From: Bacillota bacterium | GTDB taxonomy: Bacteria > Bacillota > Clostridia > DSM-8532 | NCBI GenBank assembly: GCA_023415205.1 | Contig: JAEZLR010000025.1 | Coordinates: forward strand, 1-7,470 | Direction of reading: 5' to 3' | Length of the DNA stretch: 7,470 bases | In this document: in pieces, positions 1-4,299 of the stretch | How positions within the stretch are numbered: position 1 is the first letter of the stretch | Layout: each line of letters opens with the position of its first letter | Notes under the pieces: generated by a model | The model's input: only the letters and a program-made list of their open reading frames with translations | What the model was told of the DNA's origin: nothing | Database searches by the model: none | Translations under genes and position numbers: made by a program

Positions 1-33
1 CTTTTGAATAACTACCGTTACCTTAAAGCTCAT
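1..33 (-). CDS. N-terminal fragment of a cassette gene (possibly HicB-like)
   Basis: Only 11 codons lie inside the window, reading MSFKVTVVIQK. The ATG at 33 is preceded by a good Shine-Dalgarno sequence (GAGGTG, six bases upstream) and by an extended -10 promoter at 65-73, so the start is convincing although the product is cut by the window edge. The opening beta-strand pattern resembles the start of HicB/UPF0150 antitoxins, which usually continue with DEDGYY-like residues. That is a guess from 11 residues and would make this a second toxin-antitoxin cassette. It is the gene of the cassette to the left of attC1. Confidence 0.6.
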   Translation of the reverse strand, partial: MSFKVTVVIQK

Positions 34-64
34 TGATTTCACCTCAATGCGTTTATATACCTCT

Positions 65-73
65 ATTATATCA
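65..73 (-). promoter_or_regulatory. Extended -10 promoter of the left-edge gene
   Basis: On the minus strand this reads TGATATAAT, a perfect TATAAT hexamer with the TG-N extension, which can compensate for the weak -35 region (ATATAT at 88-93). It would start transcription near position 58, about 25 nt upstream of the ATG at 33. The cassette therefore appears to carry its own promoter. Confidence 0.6.
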
Positions 74-128
74 TAACCCTATAGAAAATATATCGCTGGA
101 CGGATGTGTGCCCAATACGCTGAATTAC

Positions 129-264
129 GTATAACGTTCCGGTTTTACGAAGCCGACGAACCGGACCAGCGGAGCCCTTCCCTTTAGCGGTGCTTGCCGC
201 CCGGTGAGACGGTGTGGCAGCAATGACCCTTGAGCACGCCCAAAGCGTGAAAATTTTGTTATCT
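129..264 (-). repeat. attC: attC1 recombination site (136 bp)
   Basis: On the minus strand it runs from an RYYYAAC box (AGATAAC) to a GTTRRRY box (GTTATAC). Inner arms TTTTACG and CGTGAAAA pair imperfectly, and an apical hairpin around GGTG/CGCC closes the structure with one T-G wobble. It terminates cassette A (phd-doc) at the 258-264 end; its GTTATAC end belongs to the next cassette on the left. The short open frames inside it are by-products of the conserved repeat. Confidence 0.88.
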
Positions 265-293
265 GAAGTATGGCACATGACCCAAAACTCAGA

Positions 294-311
294 GCAGCCA
301 TGGACGGCTGC
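294..311 (-). terminator. Hairpin just after the doc stop codon
   Basis: GCAGCC and GGCTGC form a perfect 6-bp stem with a 6-nt loop, three bases past the doc stop codon on the minus strand. It is followed by TCTGAGTTTT, a weak T-rich run, so it may act as a terminator or a 3' stabiliser. A closely related hairpin sits at 1004-1021, at the other end of the same cassette. Confidence 0.4.
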
Positions 312-313
312 CC

Positions 314-694
314 TTATGTATTTTCATGCTCCATAATCCATTTTAGTATTAGGTCTTGCTTTATTAACCCTCTTGCAATATCCAACCCAAGATCAATTAG
401 CTCTCTTTGGGTATATGTTAGCTTAATGTTGTTGTATTCCAAAAGAATGAGCATAACAAACATACCCATTCTCTTATTTCCATCTATAAATGGATGATTA
501 TTGATTATGCCAAAGCAGATACTTGAACATTTCTCCTCTATAGTTTGATACAATTCAATCCCGTCAAATGTGGCATAAGCATTACTTAAAGCTGAATCAA
601 GAAGCCCATAATCTCTTATTCCACAATCTCCACCAGTTGCCTCAATCATCTTGTCATGAAGGCGAATAACCTGTTCTATGGAGATCCTTTTCAT
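314..694 (-). CDS. doc: Doc-type Fic/Doc toxin
   Basis: This is a 126-residue protein, the usual size of Doc. It carries the Fic motif HPFIDGNKR at residues 67-75 and the Doc-typical segment GIRDYGLLDSAL near 25-36. In the Doc family this fold phosphorylates elongation factor EF-Tu and arrests translation; membership is read from the motif, while the substrate is inferred from the family. His67, Asp71, Asn73, Lys74 and Arg75 are all present, so the toxin looks intact. The ATG overlaps the stop codon of the upstream antitoxin gene (ATGA at 691-694), with AAGGAG upstream inside that gene, implying translational coupling. It is the distal gene of cassette A and ends about 50 bp before attC1. Confidence 0.93.
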   Translation of the reverse strand: MKRISIEQVIRLHDKMIEATGGDCGIRDYGLLDSALSNAYATFDGIELYQTIEEKCSSICFGIINNHPFIDGNKRMGMFVMLILLEYNNIKLTYTQRELIDLGLDIARGLIKQDLILKWIMEHENT

Positions 695-933
695 TTGGCC
701 AACTCCTTAAAGGCTTCGAGATTTTCGATTAGGATACGATCAGCAATCTGTTCCACCTTCTCATCCTCATTAATACCGTCTTTCTTAAACTCATCGAATT
801 CGATGATGATATATTTGGGCCTATTGTTCTTCATGATTACAACAGACTTTTCCTCATCAACCATTCTTGCAACCTTTGAGAAATTTTGATTAGCATCGGT
901 GATCGATACAACTTTTTTAGTGTTCAACAACAT
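691..933 (-). CDS. phd: Phd/YefM-type antitoxin
   Basis: This 80-residue protein has the Phd/YefM N-terminal DNA-binding domain pattern: VVSITDANQNFSKVARMV at about 8-25, then VVIMKNNRPKYIIIEFDEF at about 31-49. An acidic, helical C-terminal tail (about 53-80) is the part that would wrap and neutralise Doc. The start at 933 is supported by GGAGGTG five bases upstream. It is the first gene of a two-gene operon with doc, overlapping it by four bases. An extended -10 promoter (952-960) and a perfect inverted repeat over the -35 region (967-982) lie just upstream, fitting the conditional autorepression known for this family. The antitoxin assignment is firm given the adjacent Doc. Confidence 0.92.
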   Translation of the reverse strand: MLLNTKKVVSITDANQNFSKVARMVDEEKSVVIMKNNRPKYIIIEFDEFKKDGINEDEKVEQIADRILIENLEAFKELAK

Positions 934-951
934 GAAACCACCTCCACTATA

Positions 952-960
952 AGTATAACA
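952..960 (-). promoter_or_regulatory. phd-doc promoter, extended -10
   Basis: On the minus strand this reads TGTTATACT, a TATACT hexamer with a TG-N extension. The corresponding -35 position (975-980, ATAAAA) is poor, which is tolerable with an extended -10. The cassette has a 108-bp leader between attC2 and phd, long enough for an independent promoter. Confidence 0.6.
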
Positions 961-966
961 CGGAAT

Positions 967-982
967 AGGATGTTTTTATCCT
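967..982 (-). promoter_or_regulatory. Palindromic operator candidate for Phd
   Basis: AGGAT and ATCCT form a perfect 5-bp inverted repeat with a 6-base spacer. It overlaps the -35 position of the phd promoter, where Phd or the Phd-Doc complex would block RNA polymerase. Phd proteins are known to bind palindromes in their own promoters; that this is the site is inferred from position and symmetry. Confidence 0.5.
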
Positions 983-1003
983 AAAATATGAAATTTTTAT
1001 TCT

Positions 1004-1021
1004 CCCGCCACGGATGGCGGG
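1004..1021. repeat. Perfect GC hairpin at the 5' end of the phd-doc cassette
   Basis: CCCGCC and GGCGGG form a 6-bp stem with a 6-nt loop, between attC2 and the phd promoter. On the minus strand it is followed by an A-rich stretch rather than a T run, so it is not a convincing terminator. It may insulate the promoter from upstream transcripts. Its core (GCCACGGATGGC) resembles that of the hairpin behind doc (GCCATGGACGGC). Confidence 0.5.
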
Positions 1022-1041
1022 TTACCTATATGCCATATTTC

Positions 1042-1177
1042 AGATAACGTTCCGTTTTCACGACGCCATCGAACCGGACCAACGGAGCCCTTCCCTTTAG
1101 CGGCGCTTGCCGCCCGGTGAGACAGTGTGGCAGCAACGACCCGTGAGCACGCCCGAGGCGTGAAAACTGTGTTATAT
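1042..1177 (-). repeat. attC: attC2 recombination site (136 bp)
   Basis: The end boxes on the minus strand are ATATAAC and GTTATCT. The inner arms GTTTTCACG and CGTGAAAAC are perfectly complementary over nine bases. The apical stem is GGCG/CGCC with a CTTGC loop. It marks the 3' end of cassette B at 1171-1177 and the 5' edge of cassette A at 1042-1048. Confidence 0.88.
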
Positions 1178-1197
1178 GACGTATGGCGGCTGGGTCA

Positions 1198-1611
1198 CTA
1201 ATCAATAGAACTCCTGATCTTCGTGCTTATATAATAATGCTTCAAATAATCGACCCTACCCTTGAGTTTCCCAACTTTAGGAAGAAGTACTTCATTAACC
1301 CTCTTCCCATTACTTACAATAAGAATTCCAATTCCATATCTTTTTGCTTGAAACTTTAGCTCAAAATCATTCATTTCATTAAAAAAGTTATATGCATCTA
1401 TAGAAAAAGCAATCCATTTTTCGTTAGCCGGATATCTCCTTACTTGCTCAATAATGCCATGCTTTTTAAAAATAGCTTTATATTCGAGCAATACCATAAA
1501 TGAAAAACCCAGAAAAGCTCCTACACAAATAGATACTAATATTCTAATAATTAAATATGCCTTCCAAAGTATTATGAATGCAAGAAACGAGGTAAGCCCC
1601 CCGGCCCCCAA
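1198..1611 (-). CDS. Small membrane protein, probably 5'-truncated
   Basis: I do not recognise the family with confidence. The visible 137 residues have a hydrophobic N-terminal region (about 6-42, one or two membrane segments), then a soluble domain with WIAFSIDAYNFFNEM (about 66-80) and AKRYGIGILIVSNGKR (about 88-103). This soluble pattern loosely recalls the second half of some restriction-nuclease-like folds, a weak inference. The longest frame would begin at a TTG (1609-1611) with no Shine-Dalgarno sequence, and the frame stays open into the damaged attC3. The GGAG-like genes around it all have good binding sites, so the authentic start and leader were probably lost when attC3 was truncated. 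The stop (1198-1200) lies 20 bp from attC2, as expected for a cassette gene. Expression is doubtful. Confidence 0.6.
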   Translation of the reverse strand: MGAGGLTSFLAFIILWKAYLIIRILVSICVGAFLGFSFMVLLEYKAIFKKHGIIEQVRRYPANEKWIAFSIDAYNFFNEMNDFELKFQAKRYGIGILIVSNGKRVNEVLLPKVGKLKGRVDYLKHYYISTKIRSSID

Positions 1612-1619
1612 AAAGATCT

Positions 1620-1721
1620 GGACCAGCGGAGCCTTTCCCTTTAGCGGCGCTTGCCGCCCGGTGAGATGGTGTGGCAGACATGACCCGAGAGCACGCCCGA
1701 AGCGTGAAAATTGTGTTAGGC
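1620..1721 (-). repeat. attC: Truncated attC3, lacking its GTTRRRY end
   Basis: Homology to the other sites begins at GGACCAGCGG and runs to GTTAGGC at 1715-1721. The roughly 40 bp carrying the other core box and inner arm, present at the left of every other copy, is missing; unrelated sequence (CCCCCAAAAAGATCT) abuts it. Without that box the integrase has no cleavage point here, so cassettes B and C can only move as one unit. Confidence 0.85.
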
Positions 1722-1727
1722 GAAGTT

Positions 1728-2474
1728 CTATCCACTATTTTTCAAACTTATAATTGTATCCCTTAAGCCTCTTAATGTTTCATTTCTGTCATAAGTACTA
1801 CTAGATGACCAAAAATATTTATACTTATTATCGCTAATATAAAATACTTCATCAATAACTTGCTTTAGCCATGAAAATTTCATATATATATTTTTTTCAT
1901 TTTCGTAAAGTCTAATATTACTATTCAATTGAGTTATTATATCTCTAATCACTTGATCCATATCAAAGGCTTCATTCCAAGCTTTGTCTTGAATATAACG
2001 AAATGGATCAAGAAAATACAAGCCATCATAATCTTTGCAAAAATGTGTTCCTATAAAATTATAGCTTTTCCCTAATATAATTCTAGGATATTTGGCCAAT
2101 TTTGCTTCTTCCTCGTATGCTTCAATAATCGCAGGACCAAATATATAATTATCTTTATGATATAGTTCTCCTTTAGTTATACAGCCTCGGATATAAATAC
2201 CTTTTCTCATCAATTCAATTTGAAGGTTCATCAAACTCTGTATAAACCCATAATCAGTAGAATTATTACAGGATAAAACTATGCTATCTGAAAAGTATGC
2301 TATTTCAAGCGAGGATATATAATCGTAGTTACTCCTCTCAGCATCTATTTTCGCATACTTATGTAAATCATCAAGAATACTAGCAATCGTTTGTGCTTTC
2401 TCATTCTTCACCAATTGTTTAAAACCTAAAATATCAATGAAAGCTATCGTTCTGATCATATAATCTCTATCCAC
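1728..2474 (-). CDS. Nucleotide-cyclase-like protein
   Basis: This 248-residue protein opens with IAFIDILGFKQLV (Asp14), followed by AYFSDSIVLS (Asp63), IRGCITKGELY (95-105), FGPAIIEAYEEE (112-123) and YPRI (129-132). The order and spacing match the class III nucleotidyl cyclase core, in which two aspartates bind metal: F-x-D-I-x-G-F first, then a turn aspartate. Such single-domain cyclase-like proteins are widespread and mostly uncharacterised; whether this one makes a cyclic nucleotide cannot be told from sequence. The part after about 140 is not recognised. The start is a GTG at 2474 with AGGAGG nine bases upstream; the ATG at codon 6 is too far from it. The leader to attC4 is only 36 nt, leaving no clear room for a promoter. 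The stop lies 6 bp from the truncated attC3. Confidence 0.75.
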   Translation of the reverse strand: MDRDYMIRTIAFIDILGFKQLVKNEKAQTIASILDDLHKYAKIDAERSNYDYISSLEIAYFSDSIVLSCNNSTDYGFIQSLMNLQIELMRKGIYIRGCITKGELYHKDNYIFGPAIIEAYEEEAKLAKYPRIILGKSYNFIGTHFCKDYDGLYFLDPFRYIQDKAWNEAFDMDQVIRDIITQLNSNIRLYENEKNIYMKFSWLKQVIDEVFYISDNKYKYFWSSSSTYDRNETLRGLRDTIISLKNSG

Positions 2475-2483
2475 TGTATACTT

Positions 2484-2489
2484 CCTCCT
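2484..2489 (-). promoter_or_regulatory. Ribosome binding site fixing the GTG start of the cyclase-like gene
   Basis: AGGAGG on the minus strand lies nine bases upstream of GTG at 2474 and 24 bases from the first in-frame ATG, which favours the GTG. Confidence 0.7.
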
Positions 2490-2510
2490 GACGCTTATTA
2501 ATAGAATTTC

Positions 2511-2646
2511 GTCTAACGTTTCGTTTTCACGACGCCATCGAACCGGACCAGCGGAGCCCTTCTTCCTGGCGGAGCTTGCCTCCCGGTGAGATGGTGTGGC
2601 AGCAATGACCCATTAGCACGCCCGAAGCGTGAAAATTGTGTTATAC
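2511..2646 (-). repeat. attC: attC4 recombination site (136 bp)
   Basis: The end boxes on the minus strand are GTATAAC and GTTAGAC, with inner arms GTTTTCACG and CGTGAAAA. The apical hairpin differs from other copies by a compensating pair of changes (GGAG/CTCC instead of GGCG/CGCC, same CTTGC loop), showing that the fold is under selection. It closes cassette D. Confidence 0.88.
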
Positions 2647-2688
2647 GCAGTCCAAAACATCCTCCCAAAATCGCAACCATTCTTATCA

Positions 2689-3153
2689 TTACCAGACAGA
2701 AAGCCTTGTTCTTGTGTCATTTTCATCAATGTATTCAATATTTGAGAAGTTGTTATCTTTTGCATTGCTATATAATTGCTCAATTAATTCTTCGTCCTTG
2801 CAATAGATATCATAGTATACTGAATCAACAATTAACAAAACGATTTCAGCAGCACTTTCTTTAAACTCTTCGTATGATGAAACCAATTTAGGTTGATTAC
2901 CCCTTGGATAAGCAAAGAATTCCCCGAAGACTGTATAATAATTTGGCAAATCAATTCTTTCCTTTAGAACTTCACCCGATAGTATAAAAGGTTGATTCTC
3001 ATTCCATAGATCATCATCATTTTTGTTTGAACTATGAACCTCGATATGATTTAGAATCCAATCATAATCATTAACGGCAATGGATTTTAGCACAATAGAT
3101 ATAAATGTTCCATATTTATTCGGAACTTCAAATCTCAGTCCTCGCTTTAACAT
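2689..3153 (-). CDS. DUF2691 family protein
   Basis: A 154-residue soluble protein whose ends match what I remember of DUF2691 proteins from Bacillus relatives: an N-terminal KRGLRFEVPNKYGTF (3-17), a central EIVLLIVDSVYYDIYCKD (103-120) and a C-terminal RTRLSVW (148-154). No function is known to me for this family, and I see no catalytic motif, signal peptide or membrane segment. The length is normal and the gene appears intact. The ATG at 3153 has AAAGGAGG four bases upstream. It is the only gene of cassette D, with a 47-nt leader and no clear promoter. Its Bacillota-type family is one of the clues to host range. Confidence 0.8.
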   Translation of the reverse strand: MLKRGLRFEVPNKYGTFISIVLKSIAVNDYDWILNHIEVHSSNKNDDDLWNENQPFILSGEVLKERIDLPNYYTVFGEFFAYPRGNQPKLVSSYEEFKESAAEIVLLIVDSVYYDIYCKDEELIEQLYSNAKDNNFSNIEYIDENDTRTRLSVW

Positions 3154-3200
3154 ACTTCCTCCTTTGCCTGATTATCAAGAGTTTGCTCAAATTGGATTGC

Positions 3201-3336
3201 GTATAACGTCCCGGTTTTACGACGCCGACGAACCGGACCAGCGGAGCCCAGCCCTTTAGCGGCGCTTGCCGCCCGGTGAGATGGTGTGGCAGCAATGACC
3301 CTTGAGCACGCCCGAAGCGTGAAAATTTTGTTATGC
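3201..3336 (-). repeat. attC: attC5 recombination site (136 bp)
   Basis: The end boxes on the minus strand are GCATAAC and GTTATAC. It is of the arm type with GGTTTTACGACGCC on the left, shared with attC1 and attC7. The apical stem is GGCG/CGCC with a CTTGC loop. It closes cassette E. Confidence 0.88.
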
Positions 3337-3366
3337 GATGTTGTGCAAATAATAAGATTATAACTT

Positions 3367-3519
3367 TTATTCTCTGTTCTTTTCCTTCTTCTTTTCTGAA
3401 TTATCTAATGTAAAGTTCTCTTTTAAATAAACTAGTTCTGGCTTTGTGGGTTTTACTTTTACAACTGGTTCTTCAGGTTTTTGTGCATTATTATTGTTCT
3501 GATTATTGTTGTTACACAT
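3367..3519 (-). CDS. Small Asn/Lys-rich protein, partner of the membrane protein gene
   Basis: This 50-residue reading frame has a strong Shine-Dalgarno sequence (AAAGAGGTG) upstream of its ATG at 3519. The protein starts MCNNNNQNNNNAQKP, has a Pro/Lys/Glu/Val stretch (14-27) and ends in a charged tail (SEKKKEKNRE). It is low-complexity and probably unstructured, with no membrane segment. It begins 25 nt after the stop of the membrane protein gene, so the two form an operon filling cassette E; the stop lies about 30 nt before attC5. I recall similar small Asn- or Pro-rich proteins behind related membrane proteins elsewhere, but cannot name a family. The ribosome site and cassette position make it a credible gene despite its size. 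Confidence 0.7.
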   Translation of the reverse strand: MCNNNNQNNNNAQKPEEPVVKVKPTKPELVYLKENFTLDNSEKKKEKNRE

Positions 3520-3544
3520 AAAAATCACACCTCTTTCAGATATT

Positions 3545-4093
3545 TTATATTACTTTTATTACTGGAATGGCTTCACTGAATGATACATGGAATGGATAAA
3601 TGCATAATGCGGCTAGCGAAAGTGCAATTAAAAGTGTCAAAGAAGCAAAACGCAAATAGGCTATTTTAATTTCATTATTTTTTCTATTTCTATGTGTTGC
3701 TTTCATATATTGTTCAGCAAGAAATAAATCGACTTCATTCTTTACTAAATTTTCTTTATTATCTTCCCCTTCATAATAATCATCGTAACCATCTGAGTAT
3801 TTATGAATTTCCTCAGGCATTGCTATATATGCATATTCATAGTTATAATACGCTCTGGCACAAAAATAGACTGCTAGCACAAGAGAAATAATGAATAGAG
3901 AAAGTAAAATAAAGAATGTGACTCCCCAAAAATTTAATACTACATTCTTTTCACTTGAGATATAGAAATAAGCAACACCGACAAGGAGTGAAATTATGCC
4001 CACAGGAATTGATATACGGTTATTTATCACTTCCTTTTGATAAATCTCATGATAATACATCTCCTTGTATAATTCGCATTCGAACCTGTTCAT
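3545..4093 (-). CDS. Three-TM membrane protein of unknown function
   Basis: The protein has 182 residues. A short N-terminal helix with YYHEIYQKEVINNRIS (13-28) precedes membrane segments at about 29-45, 56-78 and 147-167. Between the second and third lies an acidic cytoplasmic-looking stretch (93-125, including DGYDDYYEGED), then a basic one (131-141). No catalytic motif is seen. The frame stays open upstream to 4141, but ATG at 4093 is chosen because AGGGAGGT lies directly before it and because the longer version would start inside attC6. The 44-nt leader contains a TATATT that sits too close to the ribosome site to be a -10. It is cotranscribed with the 50-residue gene downstream. A small multi-pass protein plus a disordered partner would suit a membrane-acting defence or stress system, which is speculation. 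Confidence 0.8.
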   Translation of the reverse strand: MNRFECELYKEMYYHEIYQKEVINNRISIPVGIISLLVGVAYFYISSEKNVVLNFWGVTFFILLSLFIISLVLAVYFCARAYYNYEYAYIAMPEEIHKYSDGYDDYYEGEDNKENLVKNEVDLFLAEQYMKATHRNRKNNEIKIAYLRFASLTLLIALSLAALCIYPFHVSFSEAIPVIKVI

Positions 4094-4097
4094 ATGT

Positions 4098-4105
4098 ACC
4101 TCCCT
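4098..4105 (-). promoter_or_regulatory. Ribosome binding site deciding the membrane protein start
   Basis: AGGGAGGT on the minus strand, with its GGAGG core five bases before ATG 4093, rules out the 16-residue-longer frame that would begin within attC6. Confidence 0.75.
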
Positions 4106-4137
4106 AATATAAGAATTGGTTACCCTTGCACAATTTC

Positions 4138-4269
4138 GCATAACGTTCCGTTTTCACGAAGCCGACGAACCGGGCCCGCAGAGCCCTTCCCTTTAGCGGC
4201 GCAAGCCCGGTGAGACGGTTTGGCACGCATACCCATGAGCACGCCCGAAGCGTGAAAATAATGTTATGT
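4138..4269 (-). repeat. attC: attC6 recombination site (132 bp)
   Basis: The end boxes on the minus strand are ACATAAC and GTTATGC, with inner arms GTTTTCACG and CGTGAAAA. Four bases are missing from the tip, leaving GGC/GCC around a GCAA tetraloop at 4198-4207, so the hairpin is shortened but preserved. It closes cassette F. Confidence 0.87.
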
Positions 4270-4299
4270 GATGCACCCCGATCTTCAAAGTGTTACTAC

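Noticed and set aside
66..278. Minus-strand frame with FTLWACSRVIAATPSHRAAS
   Set aside because: It is the translation of attC1; equivalent frames recur in other attC copies (1544-1735, 6998-7192) and have no ribosome site.
270..497. Plus-strand frame opposite doc
   Set aside because: It is a shadow of the doc gene, without a ribosome site or recognisable protein features.
656..889. Plus-strand frame opposite phd
   Set aside because: It is antisense to a well-supported antitoxin gene and has no start signals.
1042..1177. attC hairpins as transcription terminators
   Set aside because: The GC-rich stems are not followed by a T run on the minus strand; the conserved core boxes indicate recombination sites, although some attenuation cannot be excluded.
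2586..2864. Plus-strand frame beginning in attC4
   Set aside because: It runs through attC sequence into the antisense of the DUF2691 gene; there is no ribosome site or coding character.
4105..4128. Promoter TTGTGC-16-TATATT before the membrane protein
   Set aside because: The -10 directly abuts the ribosome site, so transcripts would start within or after it.
4094..4141. 16-residue N-terminal extension of the membrane protein
   Set aside because: It would start inside attC6 without a ribosome site, while ATG 4093 has AGGGAGGT directly upstream.
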